Shown one piece after another: positions 20,190 through 29,193 of a DNA stretch of 64,000 bases (positions are counted from its first letter, which is position 1; each line of letters begins with the position of its first letter). Source of the DNA: Thalassobacterium sedimentorum (lineage in GTDB: Bacteria; Verrucomicrobiota; Verrucomicrobiia; Opitutales; Coraliomargaritaceae); assembly GCF_031127905.1 (NCBI RefSeq), contig NZ_JARXIC010000004.1, positions 1 to 64,000 on the forward strand, in the 5' to 3' direction. The translations under genes and the position numbers were made by a program. The notes below the pieces were generated by a model. The model made no database searches, was not told the origin of the DNA, and saw only the letters and a list, made by a program, of their open reading frames with translations.

Positions 20190-20687
20190 TTAGGCGTTTA
20201 GCCTCAGAGGATGCAGCGTCAAGCCCTCTTTAGATAAAGTGGCTGCCAAATCGGCAACACGTTGATCACCGATCCGTAACTCGGGTGCAATAGCATTGAG
20301 AGGGTGCACGACGAAGTCGCGCTCTGCGATACGCGGGTGTGGCACATGCAATCGCTCGCATTCAATCGTCTCCGATCCATAAGCAATCACATCAAGATCA
20401 ATCGTGCGAGGTGCCCACTGCCCTGTACGCACGCGCCCAAGCTCTGTTTCCACCGCTAGACAACGATCCAAAAGCTCCAGTGGGGCCAAGCTGGTCTCCA
20501 CCTCCGCAATCGCATTGAGAAAGTCGTCAACATCTCCCATTCCCACAGCACGATTCTGGTAAACGGGGCTCACCTGCAGCACCTGTAAACGCTCGTCGAC
20601 CGCTAAGCGCACCAGCGCCGATTGCATCTGGCCCAATCGATCGCCGAGATTACTCCCGAGCGCAATATATGCTCGAACTAGCGACAT
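20190..20687 (-). CDS. folK: hydroxymethyldihydropterin pyrophosphokinase
   Basis: FolK transfers pyrophosphate from ATP to 6-hydroxymethyl-7,8-dihydropterin in folate synthesis. The 165-residue protein has YIALGSNLGDRLGQMQSAL at the N-terminus, YQNRAVGMGDVDDFLNAI, and RTGQWAPRTIDLDVIAYG with the two magnesium-binding aspartates, followed by PHPRIAERDFVVHPL. The ATG at 20687 lies inside the end of folB, overlapping by 10 bases, so the two consecutive folate enzymes are translationally coupled. A longer frame up to 20723 would lie within folB and adds no family sequence. Confidence 0.94.
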   Translation of the reverse strand: MSLVRAYIALGSNLGDRLGQMQSALVRLAVDERLQVLQVSPVYQNRAVGMGDVDDFLNAIAEVETSLAPLELLDRCLAVETELGRVRTGQWAPRTIDLDVIAYGSETIECERLHVPHPRIAERDFVVHPLNAIAPELRIGDQRVADLAATLSKEGLTLHPLRLNA

Positions 20688-21043
20688 CGTGTCACCTCCG
20701 CCGCGAAGTAATCGCAGATACAATCGACTGGTACGGAAGGCTTCTTCACCGTAACCGTAATCGAAATAATTTTAGCAAAACGCTCGAGAACCCGTGCTGC
20801 AATTCGATCTGCCGCTGCCTCAATCATATTAAAGCGCTGCTGAGTAAAGATCTCCTTCACCGTTGCATACAATTCGACATAGTTTACTGTCGACTCAGGA
20901 CTATCCAGCGAAAGATCCAGTGAGGGATTGAGCGTCACCACCACATCCACCCGAAACCGTTGCCCTAAGACCGCCTCCTCTTCGAGAAGTCCATGTCGGG
21001 CAAAAAACACCAATTCTTTAAGCTCAATCTTCGCGCTCTGCAT
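20678..21043 (-). CDS. folB: dihydroneopterin aldolase
   Basis: FolB splits 7,8-dihydroneopterin to 6-hydroxymethyl-dihydropterin and glycolaldehyde, the step before FolK. This 121-residue protein has KIELKELVFFARHGLLEEEAVLGQRFRVDV with the family glutamate, a STVNYVELYATVKEI segment and FNMIEAAADRIAARVLERF. The ATG at 21043 gives the normal N-terminus; the open frame extends upstream into the divergent promoter region. It is the first gene of the folB-folK-rdx-SMUG1 run, and diverges from the PilT-like gene, with 123 bases between them. Confidence 0.92.
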   Translation of the reverse strand: MQSAKIELKELVFFARHGLLEEEAVLGQRFRVDVVVTLNPSLDLSLDSPESTVNYVELYATVKEIFTQQRFNMIEAAADRIAARVLERFAKIISITVTVKKPSVPVDCICDYFAAEVTRCR

Positions 21044-21166
21044 CTGAGCAATAAACACTTGGAGCTTCAGAATTGAAAGGATACAATTTGCAATAGAAAT
21101 TGATTTGAGTGACTCTAAGCACAAGAAACTCAATTCGAGACCTCGACTACCAACCTCACAAACTAC

Positions 21167-22531
21167 ATGCGCCCCGAAATCCACTGGCTACTCCACTTTT
21201 GCTCGGAGAACAAACTTCTAACTTCTAATCAAATCACTGGCATGGTGACCAATTTAGATCCAAGTATGGATGTCGACTCCGTGGCCAGACTATTAACCAG
21301 CACCGGCTGGGTTACAGATACAGATTTTCTAACGGAGGCGGTGACTGCAGCCAATCAAAATACTCAAGAAGGCTTTGAACTACCAGAAATCCCCGGCATC
21401 GAGCTTGAAATGGACACTGGCTTCACAGGCTTCCCCGCCTTTTCTACATTTAATACTCTGTCAGATGCCGAACTTTTCAAAGCAGTCAAAACACTCTTTG
21501 TAGAGTGTCAAAAAATAGGTGCCAGCGACCTACACATTACCGGAGGCGCACGACCACGCATACGTCATCATCGGCGCATCGTTTATTTGAGCAATACTCC
21601 GCTATCTGACAAACTGGCACGACGCATCAATTTAATTCTGCTGAATGAGTCACAACGCAAGCAATTTGAATTAGACTTGGACCTCGACTATGCTCTTACA
21701 ATAGATGGCATTGGTGAACATAATGGAATGCGCTTTCGTGCCAATCTAATGGAACATAAAAATGGAATTTCCGGCGTTTATCGCGTTGTTGCGAACCGCC
21801 TAATGAGCCTCGAAGAACTGGGCTTTCCCAATGCCCCCGACATTCGAAAACTACTCGCCTATCACAACGGCATCATTTTAGTGACCGGCCCCGCTGGCAG
21901 CGGTAAAACCACCACACTCGCCAGCCTGGTGAATGAGCTCAATCAATCACGTCAGGAGCATATCATTACCGTTGAGGACCCCATCGAGGTCATGCAGGAA
22001 TCTGCCAATAGCATCGTGACCCAACGACAAATTGGCGACCACACACAGTCCTTTCACACCGCGCTCAAATCCGCGTTGCGGGAAGATCCCGACATTATCG
22101 TCATCGGCGAGATGCGTGATTTGGAAACCATCGAAATGGCGGTCACCGCAGCCGAAACCGGGCATCTAGTCATCGCCACCATGCACACCCGTGATGCCAT
22201 TTCGACACTCAATCGCCTACTGGATGTATTCCCGCCCCGCCAGCAAAGTCAAATTCGTGCAATGACCGCAGGCTCCTTACGCGGCATACTCTGTCAGCGA
22301 CTCTTACCTAGCGTAAATGATGAAGTCGTGCTCGCCTGCGAACTATTGGTCAATACCAACGCTGTCGCCAATATTATACGAGATGGGAAACAAACTGGCC
22401 TCAATAACGTAATGCAATCTGGCAAAAAATATGGTATGCGCACGATGAACGACTCGGTGAAAGAGTTGCTCGAAGCGGGCAAGATCTCAGCAGAGACCGC
22501 AGCCACACACACCTACAACACCGAAGACTAA
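21167..22531 (+). CDS. PilT-like ATPase with N-terminal extension
   Basis: The 454-residue protein is a hexameric secretion/retraction ATPase of the PilT class. Residues about 105-225 are the PAS-like N-terminal domain (KIGASDLHITGGARPRIR), GPAGSGKTTTLASL at 241-254 is Walker A, ITVEDPIEV the Asp box, DPDIIVIGEMRDLETI the Walker B region, and TGHLVIATMHTRDA the His box. AGSLRGILCQRLLP is the typical C-terminal segment (ASLRG in PilT). Unlike ordinary PilT (about 345 residues), there is an extra N-terminal domain of about 100 residues of unknown type, perhaps an MshEN-like or regulatory element. It probably drives type IV pilus retraction and is followed 29 bases later by a second, shorter PilT. 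Confidence 0.88.
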   Translation: MRPEIHWLLHFCSENKLLTSNQITGMVTNLDPSMDVDSVARLLTSTGWVTDTDFLTEAVTAANQNTQEGFELPEIPGIELEMDTGFTGFPAFSTFNTLSDAELFKAVKTLFVECQKIGASDLHITGGARPRIRHHRRIVYLSNTPLSDKLARRINLILLNESQRKQFELDLDLDYALTIDGIGEHNGMRFRANLMEHKNGISGVYRVVANRLMSLEELGFPNAPDIRKLLAYHNGIILVTGPAGSGKTTTLASLVNELNQSRQEHIITVEDPIEVMQESANSIVTQRQIGDHTQSFHTALKSALREDPDIIVIGEMRDLETIEMAVTAAETGHLVIATMHTRDAISTLNRLLDVFPPRQQSQIRAMTAGSLRGILCQRLLPSVNDEVVLACELLVNTNAVANIIRDGKQTGLNNVMQSGKKYGMRTMNDSVKELLEAGKISAETAATHTYNTED

Positions 22532-22560
22532 ACCCTGCTCATTCAAAACATCCCCACAGT

Positions 22561-23607
22561 ATGAACGATTTAGATACACTACTCACTGACATGCTGGAAC
22601 GAGGCGGCTCCGACCTCCACCTATCAGTCGGTGCCCGACCGAAAACACGCATTGATGGCCTGATCCACCCACTCAGCGATCAGCCTATTCAAGCAAACGA
22701 AATGGAGGCGATGCTACAAGCAGTCACACCGGAACATCGTTGGCGGGCCTTTCTCGAAAGCCACGACACCGACCTCGCGCATGAAATTCCCGGAAAGGCG
22801 CGTTTCCGGATGAATCTTTTCAGAAACAGCAAAGGGATGGCCACAGTGCTACGCCAAATCCCCTCCCGTATCGCTAGCATTGATGAACTTGGGCTACCGC
22901 AAGCGCTGAAAAAGATTGCGAACTATACTGAAGGACTCGTGTTGGTCACTGGACCTACTGGCAATGGAAAATCCACCACACTCGCAGCGATCATTGATGA
23001 AATAAATGAAAGCAGCCAACGCCAGATTATTACCCTCGAAGACCCCGTCGAATTTGCCCATCAGGATAAAAACAGTACCATCCTGCACCGTGAAATTGGC
23101 GAACACTCGCATTCATTTACCGCAGGTCTCAAAAGTGCCATGCGCGCAGACCCCGATGTAATCCTAATCGGAGAAATGCGTAGTATGGAAACAATTCGGC
23201 TCGCTCTCAATTGCGCCGCAATGGGTATGCTGGTATTCGCCACCTTACATACCAATAGCGCAACTAAGACCATTGATCGGATCATCGATGCATTTCCTTC
23301 AGATGAGCAGAATCAGGCCCGTATCATGCTCGCCGAATCTTTGCGAGGCATCGTATCTCAACTGCTGTGTAAGCGCAAAGATGGAGGGCGCATCCCAGCC
23401 CACGAAATCTTACTCAAACATGGATCACTGCCCAATTGTATACGTAATAGTGCCCACTCCAGTATCCGTAATATTATCGATCAAAACCGCAGCGCAGGTA
23501 TGGTCTCTCTAGATGTATCGCTTCGCAAACTGCTCGATGATGACATCATTACGATGGAAGAAGCTTATATGAAAGCGAGCGACAAAGCTCAGTTTAAGCC
23601 CAATTAA
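22561..23607 (+). CDS. PilT/PilU-type pilus retraction ATPase
   Basis: This 348-residue protein has the standard PilT length and layout: ERGGSDLHLSVGARPKTRIDG at the N-terminus, GPTGNGKSTTLAAI at 131-144 as Walker A (Asn in place of the usual Ser), ITLEDPVEF as the Asp box, DPDVILIGEMRSMETIRLAL as Walker B, GMLVFATLHTNSATKTIDRIIDAFP as the His box, and ESLRGIVSQLL near the end. It probably acts with the preceding paralogue at the inner-membrane base of a type IV pilus. The pilus structural genes are not in the window. The tandem PilT/PilU arrangement is common, though in most bacteria the two are of similar length. Confidence 0.88.
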   Translation: MNDLDTLLTDMLERGGSDLHLSVGARPKTRIDGLIHPLSDQPIQANEMEAMLQAVTPEHRWRAFLESHDTDLAHEIPGKARFRMNLFRNSKGMATVLRQIPSRIASIDELGLPQALKKIANYTEGLVLVTGPTGNGKSTTLAAIIDEINESSQRQIITLEDPVEFAHQDKNSTILHREIGEHSHSFTAGLKSAMRADPDVILIGEMRSMETIRLALNCAAMGMLVFATLHTNSATKTIDRIIDAFPSDEQNQARIMLAESLRGIVSQLLCKRKDGGRIPAHEILLKHGSLPNCIRNSAHSSIRNIIDQNRSAGMVSLDVSLRKLLDDDIITMEEAYMKASDKAQFKPN

Positions 23608-23660
23608 AGTAGGCAGCAACTGAAGATAACTGGTTTCCATCAACCCAGCCCCCGTATGCG

Positions 23661-25004
23661 CTAAGGTGACTCATCTGCGTCTCTCGCCGTCAATTTAAGA
23701 AAATACGATGAATCATCTAAAAGCGTCACTTCCACGACATATCGGCCCTCGCTAGATTCATAGGCTTCTAGACGTGTCCAGGGCCCCTCCACTCTCGAAG
23801 CTCCCATCCCGTAAAAGGTAATGGTCGCCTCCTCTGTTGACGGCTGATACTGCGAATCCACTGGAAAACTAAGACGTAACTTATTATCCCCAACACTCGT
23901 ATCTGGGTACCGTGCACTGCCGAGATCAGAATGCCCAGGATCCAGGCCCATAATCATTTCGAGTAAATTCGGCAAACGATCGCCATCCGGATCTGCTTCA
24001 CGAAACGCAGCTGCGCCAGATAATTCGGGAAAATTCATCAGCCAGGTTTCATAAGGAGTGCTGTCGATCGTGTCCCCCGCAAACTGATTAACAAAAGCAA
24101 GCACTGCTGCAGAGCCATTTGGCCCACTGCCATGATAGGCTCGCGGCCAATAGTGCCCAATCCCCTCCAGTAGAACATAAGAACTGGTCGCATTTACGAC
24201 TTCGACGTTCGCACCACTCAATTCAGACTGAATCTTAGTGAAGTCAGGCATGAAAGACAAGCTGCCCGCATTACGAAGCGCTACAGCCGACATATACTCC
24301 GACAGTACACCAAAATGATAAAGGTGGTCAGCATCCCCTGTTCCAGTGATAGGATTTACTTTAGGATCGTCCGCGCCATGCATGTGCAACAAAGGTACTG
24401 TCATAGGCCAAAGACTATGCTCAATCACGCTCTCATTATAATAGGCCCCATAGGGTACCGCAGCAGCGATCAGATCAGCATGATCGCAGAGCATGCGATA
24501 GGTCATCAGCGCTCCAGCCGAAAAACCCGTAATGGCGAATTTAGCCCGAGTGGGCGCAATCGTCGCGATGTCGGCCACTACTGCCAACAAATAGTCGGCA
24601 TCACCTCGACTCCCCCCAAGCGGATCTGCAGCATCCCACGACGAAACGCTCGCGATACCAGAGCTACCATTTGCATAGATCACGATCACATCATCGGCGG
24701 CACTCTCCTCTTCGAATTGTGCCATATTTCTAAAGCCTTCAGCATCAAAAGTTGCCGGATGTAGTGCTAATAAAACCTGTATAGGCTCACTTCGCACAGC
24801 ATAATCCTCAGGCAAATAAGCAAGGTACTCCCGATTTTGAACAGTTCGCACATGTCGCATATGTGCGGACAGCATGTGGTTGAACGCGAGCAAACAAAGT
24901 AAATAGCCCCAATGGCGTAATAAAACAGCCCAGCGGCATCGCAGCCAGGTACTCAGCCACAGGCGCCCCCAATCGCAAAACAGATGCTGTCGAAAACAAA
25001 GCAT
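23661..25004 (-). CDS. secreted PHB-depolymerase/feruloyl-esterase-like protein
   Basis: This 447-residue alpha/beta-hydrolase resembles the LpqC/PHB depolymerase family. The nucleophile serine lies in ITGFSAGALMTYRM, the acid probably in HMHGADDPKVNP, and the histidine in LEGIGHYWPRAYHG. The N-terminal 48 residues contain hydrophobic and Trp-rich stretches ending LLCLLAFNHMLSA, likely a signal peptide, though the region before it is unusually long and the true start may be internal. The last 130 residues include EADPDGDRLPNLLEMIMGLDP, a calcium-loop-like linker frequent at the end of secreted Verrucomicrobia enzymes, followed by a beta-rich tail. Substrate could be a polyester or a feruloylated glycan. 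Confidence 0.75.
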   Translation of the reverse strand: MLCFRQHLFCDWGRLWLSTWLRCRWAVLLRHWGYLLCLLAFNHMLSAHMRHVRTVQNREYLAYLPEDYAVRSEPIQVLLALHPATFDAEGFRNMAQFEEESAADDVIVIYANGSSGIASVSSWDAADPLGGSRGDADYLLAVVADIATIAPTRAKFAITGFSAGALMTYRMLCDHADLIAAAVPYGAYYNESVIEHSLWPMTVPLLHMHGADDPKVNPITGTGDADHLYHFGVLSEYMSAVALRNAGSLSFMPDFTKIQSELSGANVEVVNATSSYVLLEGIGHYWPRAYHGSGPNGSAAVLAFVNQFAGDTIDSTPYETWLMNFPELSGAAAFREADPDGDRLPNLLEMIMGLDPGHSDLGSARYPDTSVGDNKLRLSFPVDSQYQPSTEEATITFYGMGASRVEGPWTRLEAYESSEGRYVVEVTLLDDSSYFLKLTARDADESP

Positions 25005-25108
25005 ACTGTATTAAAGCGTTCTCAAGGAGAAAAAGTTGCAGTGGATGTGCTCATCAAGTCAGCATTCAGATCAATGAGTAATCACTTTGATACTATTGTC
25101 ACTTAAAA

Positions 25109-26098
25109 CTAAGACTGACTCACTTGATCAATCGCTTCAAGTTCCGCCTGCGTAAATGAATCTGCCTCGATCGCAGCAATATTGTCTAGAACCTGTTGCG
25201 GACGGCTTGCTCCGATAAGAGCCGAGGTCACTACAGAATCACGAAGTACCCACGCCAACGCCATTTGGGCCAAACTTTGCCCACGCGCCATTGCAATCTT
25301 GTTCAAGGCATGAATCCTGTGCAAATTTTCCTGCACAGTATCTGATTTTAAGAAACCAACCTGCTTCGCCGCCCGGGAATCAGCAGGAACATGCTTCAAA
25401 TATTTATCGGTCAACTGCCCTTGCGCCAAAGGACAAAAAACAATCGAGCCGATACCTTCCTCATCCAAGACATTCGTTAGTCCATTTTCAATCCAACGGT
25501 CAAAAATATTATAACTAGGCTGGTGAATTAAACAGGGAGTACCGAGTTCACGCAAAATTCGAACGGCTTCACGAGTCTGTTCTGCAGAATAAGAAGAGAT
25601 ACCGGCATAAAGCGCCCGCCCCGAGCGCACTGCCGTGTCAAGTGCCCCCATCGTTTCCTCCAGCGGCGTATCGGGATCGTATCGATGACTATAAAAGATA
25701 TCGACGTAATCGAGGCCCATACGGTCAAGACTCTGATCGAGACTAGCCAGCAGATATTTGCGGGAGCCCCACTCACCATAGGGACCATTCCACATATGAT
25801 ATCCAGCCTTAGTTGAAATAATGAGCTCATCCCGATAAGGCTTAAAATCTTGCGCAAAGATCTTTCCAAAATTCAATTCCGCAGAGCCAGCCGATGGCCC
25901 GTAATTATTCGCAAGATCAAAATGTGTAATACCATGATCAAAGGCGGTATGCAACATGGCGCGCGCATTGTCAAAATCGTCGACATCGCCAAAATTGTGC
26001 CAGAGTCCAAGCGAAATCTTGGGTAATTTCAGGCCGCTACGCCCACAGCGGGCATATTGCATTTGATCATAGCGAGTGGCTGCGGCAGTGTAAGACAT
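25109..26098 (-). CDS. YghZ/Gpr-type aldo-keto reductase
   Basis: This 329-residue NADPH-dependent reductase fits the AKR14 group (E. coli YghZ, L-glyceraldehyde-3-phosphate reductase). MQYARCGRSGLKLPKISLGLWHNFGD at the start, HFDLANNYGPSAGSAELNFGKIF with the catalytic Asp/Tyr, TKAGYHMWNGPYGEWGSRKYL with the catalytic lysine, and FYSHRYDPDTPLEETMGAL with the histidine are clear, as is ALIGASRPQQVLDN for cofactor binding. It probably reduces small aldehydes such as methylglyoxal or L-glyceraldehyde 3-phosphate. It stands 56 bases downstream of aroE on the same strand. Confidence 0.88.
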   Translation of the reverse strand: MSYTAAATRYDQMQYARCGRSGLKLPKISLGLWHNFGDVDDFDNARAMLHTAFDHGITHFDLANNYGPSAGSAELNFGKIFAQDFKPYRDELIISTKAGYHMWNGPYGEWGSRKYLLASLDQSLDRMGLDYVDIFYSHRYDPDTPLEETMGALDTAVRSGRALYAGISSYSAEQTREAVRILRELGTPCLIHQPSYNIFDRWIENGLTNVLDEEGIGSIVFCPLAQGQLTDKYLKHVPADSRAAKQVGFLKSDTVQENLHRIHALNKIAMARGQSLAQMALAWVLRDSVVTSALIGASRPQQVLDNIAAIEADSFTQAELEAIDQVSQS

Positions 26099-26154
26099 AG
26101 ATTAAGGGAGGCCTGAGGTGAAGTGTATGAATTAAGGCACCTGTCCAGAGAACG

Positions 26155-27078
26155 TCAGGAAACAAAGCGCGGAGGTAATTTCAATGCGTGGCATGCGGCA
26201 CGCATCATAGTATGCGCATCAACTTTGGCACCAGACCAAATCTCAAGTGAACGACCCCCCTGATGCACCAGCATAGAAAGTCCATTCGCAGCCTCAAGGC
26301 CCCGCTCACGAGCCTCTTGCAGTAAACGAGTCGTGTCAGGATTATAAATCATATCATACACGACCCAATTGTTAGCAAGCATAGCAACATCGAAGGGGGC
26401 AGGATCTGTATCTTTCAGCCCCAACGAAGTGGCATTCACCAAAATACCATGTTCTGGCAGATCCGTGGGTGGCTCGCTAAGCGCAAAGGCTTGCACGCAA
26501 TCGCCTCCCGGCATAGCCTCGACAACACGTATCAATTGCTGCAAGCGCTCCACACTGCGATTGCCAATATACAGACGATGACAGCCCTCCAACACGCATT
26601 GCACGGCTGCCGCACGAGCGGCACCACCTGAGCCCAGAAGTATGACATTAGCTCCTTTGAGCGAGACCCCAAGATCGGCTTGCAAAGCTTGTTTGAGGCC
26701 GTAGCCATCGGTATTAAATCCATTATATCCGTGCTCCCCCCAGACCAATGTATTGACAGCCCCCATACGCTCACCGTCAGGCGAAACGCCGGCAATTAAA
26801 TCCATGGCCTGAACTTTATGAGGAATCGTTAGATTCAAGCCCAGAAAATTACGCTTAAAAAATAAAGGTATCGCAGTTGCAAAATCCTCTGGAGCAATAT
26901 CGAAGCGATAGTAAGTCCAGTCATTGAAACGTGAATCAGCCTGACGCATTTTAGCGATAGCCGCATTGTGCATGGCAGGACTTACTGAATGCTGAATCGG
27001 GTGCCCGATGACTGCCAGTGAAGTGCCCTCGAACTCTTGGGTATCAAGGTCTGCTAAAGTGTAGGTAAATTCAGTCAA
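26155..27078 (-). CDS. aroE: shikimate dehydrogenase
   Basis: AroE reduces 3-dehydroshikimate to shikimate with NADPH in aromatic amino-acid synthesis. The 307-residue protein has VIGHPIQHSVSPAMHNAAI with the substrate-binding serines, GLNLTIPHKVQAMDL with the catalytic lysine, GAVNTLV, FNTDGYG with the aspartate, and ILLGSGGAARAAA as the nucleotide-binding loop. It is slightly longer than usual. The start codon is TTG at 27078; no ATG lies before residue 36, which is inside the substrate site, and no clear ribosome-binding site is seen. It follows ftsH by 50 bases on the same strand. Confidence 0.92.
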   Translation of the reverse strand: MTEFTYTLADLDTQEFEGTSLAVIGHPIQHSVSPAMHNAAIAKMRQADSRFNDWTYYRFDIAPEDFATAIPLFFKRNFLGLNLTIPHKVQAMDLIAGVSPDGERMGAVNTLVWGEHGYNGFNTDGYGLKQALQADLGVSLKGANVILLGSGGAARAAAVQCVLEGCHRLYIGNRSVERLQQLIRVVEAMPGGDCVQAFALSEPPTDLPEHGILVNATSLGLKDTDPAPFDVAMLANNWVVYDMIYNPDTTRLLQEARERGLEAANGLSMLVHQGGRSLEIWSGAKVDAHTMMRAACHALKLPPRFVS

Positions 27079-27128
27079 AACTAAAATAGAGTTAAAACAG
27101 CGGCTACCGCGAAGGCGAAGAAAGCAAT

Positions 27129-29186
27129 CTATGCAGGTGCCGGAGCTTCTTCTCCAGCAAGACTCCCCTTATCATCATCTTCCTTGTTCACTTTCTTAGG
27201 CTTATCATCACTGCCCTCATCCTCTTCAGGTTCCTCAGCAACTATCTCACGCTTAACAATGGGTGAACGCATTTCACCGTGCTCAATGATCTCAAGCACA
27301 TGAACACCGTCAATCGTTTCGTGTTCGAGTAAGGACTCAGCAATCACATTCAGCGCATGCCGCTTATCATTAATAATTTCAAGTGCTCGGGCATATTGTT
27401 GCTGAATCATATCCCTCACAATTTGGTCAATTTTCTGAGCGGTTTCTTCACTATAGTTCTTCGCACTCACACCGCCATGCCCCATATAGCCACCACTCTG
27501 ATTCTCTCCCAAAGCGACCATACCAAGTTCTGACATGCCCCAATCGCACACCATATGCCGGGCCGTGCGACTTGCCATACTAATATCGCCCGAGGCACCA
27601 CTAGTGATATCCCCTAAGACAATCTCTTCAGCGGCGCGGCCACCCAAGGTGCAGCAAATATCATCGATCAGACGACGCTTTGAATGATTCAACGTATCCT
27701 TCTTAGGCATGAACATGGTAGAGCCAAGACTTTGCCCCCGTGGAATGATCGTCACCTTATGAACCGGCATATGCCCGTCATCCAGGACCCCCTTAATCAA
27801 GGCATGCCCCGCTTCATGATAGGCAATAATCTTGCGATCTTCCTCGTCCATCAATTTGCGGCGTTCGCGTCCAAAAGAAATCTTATCACGCGCCTCATCA
27901 ATATCGTTCATCTCGACGGCTTTCTTATTATAACGCGCAGCAATGAGCGCCCCCTCATTTAAGAGGTTGGCTAGATCGGCCCCAGAAAACCCCGGAGTAT
28001 TACGGGCGACGTGCTCGAGATTCACCTCTTCAGAAAGTGCAATTTTCTTAGCATGCACCTGCAAGATTTCACGACGTCCATTCAAATCCGGCAAATCGAT
28101 CGTGACCTGACGGTCGAAACGCCCCGGCCGCAGTAGTGCATTATCCAAAACATCAGGACGATTGGTTGCGGCGATAATAATCACACCCTCATGACCGTCA
28201 AAGCCGTCCATTTCAACCAATAGCGAGTTCAAGGTTTGCTCCCGCTCATCATTACCACCTCCCACGCCAGATCCGCGCTGACGGCCCACTGCATCAATTT
28301 CGTCAATGAAAACAATACAAGGAGCATTCTTGCGGCCTTGTTCAAACATATCACGCACGCGTGCGGCACCGACCCCAACGAACATCTCTACAAAATCAGA
28401 ACCACTGATGGAGAAGAAAGGAACCTCGGCCTCGCCCGCTACAGCCTTAGCCAAGAGCGTTTTACCTGTGCCCGGAGGGCCGACCATCAAGACGCCCTTA
28501 GGAATGCGCCCGCCGATACGCTGAAATTTCTTAGGATCTTTAAGGAAATCAACCACTTCAGAAACCTCTTCTTTGGCCTCATCACAACCAGCAACATCCT
28601 TAAAATTAATCGACCCCTTCTCACGAGTTAACATCTTAGCCTTGCTTTTGCCAAAATTCATTGCGCCCTTGCCAGCACTTTTCAACTGACGCACGAAGAG
28701 GAAATAAAGTAATCCAATAATTAAGAGGAAGGGCAGGAAGCTAATCAACACATCCTGTAAGCCAGTACTCGCACGTTTTTCCGTAAGCACTTCACGCACC
28801 AGTAAAAAATCATCCTCAGTCAAGCGCCCGCGAGCGGAAAAGCGAATCTTAGCAGGCAATTCTTCACCAGTCGTCATGCCATCTGATGTATGCAGCAGTG
28901 CGGGGTTAGTCATTTCACCGCTAATGACATACCCGTCGCGACCATACGAGGGTTCGGGCTCCATGACGCCATCGCCTTCAGCGATGTGCCCCGCTTTAAC
29001 AGCCACAACGAGCTCGCTGATGGTCAATTGCTTGACATTGGTTCCGGTGCCAGGATTGGCGAACCAAATCGTTAAAATAGCAGCAACGATGACCAGATAG
29101 ACGAGCAACACCTTAGGCTGAAAGCGCTGAGGTGAGCCGTTATTACCGGGTTCGTTCTTTTTTGGCTTGTTGTTCTCTGATGACAT
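27129..29186 (-). CDS. ftsH: ATP-dependent zinc metalloprotease FtsH
   Basis: FtsH is a membrane-bound hexameric AAA+ protease that degrades misfolded membrane proteins and short-lived regulators. The 685-residue protein has membrane helices at about 25-42 and 148-165 around a periplasmic domain, Walker A GPPGTGKT at 236-243, Walker [10 protein letters not shown], the SRH region [19 protein letters not shown], and the zinc site HEAGH at 457-461. The C-terminal 40 residues are highly charged ([11 protein letters not shown] onward). It lies 7 bases after tilS, a widely conserved gene order. Confidence 0.97.
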   Translation of the reverse strand: MSSENNKPKKNEPGNNGSPQRFQPKVLLVYLVIVAAILTIWFANPGTGTNVKQLTISELVVAVKAGHIAEGDGVMEPEPSYGRDGYVISGEMTNPALLHTSDGMTTGEELPAKIRFSARGRLTEDDFLLVREVLTEKRASTGLQDVLISFLPFLLIIGLLYFLFVRQLKSAGKGAMNFGKSKAKMLTREKGSINFKDVAGCDEAKEEVSEVVDFLKDPKKFQRIGGRIPKGVLMVGPPGTGKTLLAKAVAGEAEVPFFSISGSDFVEMFVGVGAARVRDMFEQGRKNAPCIVFIDEIDAVGRQRGSGVGGGNDEREQTLNSLLVEMDGFDGHEGVIIIAATNRPDVLDNALLRPGRFDRQVTIDLPDLNGRREILQVHAKKIALSEEVNLEHVARNTPGFSGADLANLLNEGALIAARYNKKAVEMNDIDEARDKISFGRERRKLMDEEDRKIIAYHEAGHALIKGVLDDGHMPVHKVTIIPRGQSLGSTMFMPKKDTLNHSKRRLIDDICCTLGGRAAEEIVLGDITSGASGDISMASRTARHMVCDWGMSELGMVALGENQSGGYMGHGGVSAKNYSEETAQKIDQIVRDMIQQQYARALEIINDKRHALNVIAESLLEHETIDGVHVLEIIEHGEMRSPIVKREIVAEEPEEDEGSDDKPKKVNKEDDDKGSLAGEEAPAPA

Positions 29187-29193
29187 GAATGGG

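Noticed and set aside
24808-24999. Hydrophobic minus-strand frame overlapping the esterase N-terminus in another frame
   Set aside because: It could suggest a frameshifted signal peptide, but the main frame already has a hydrophobic segment before the mature domain, so it is treated as a shadow.
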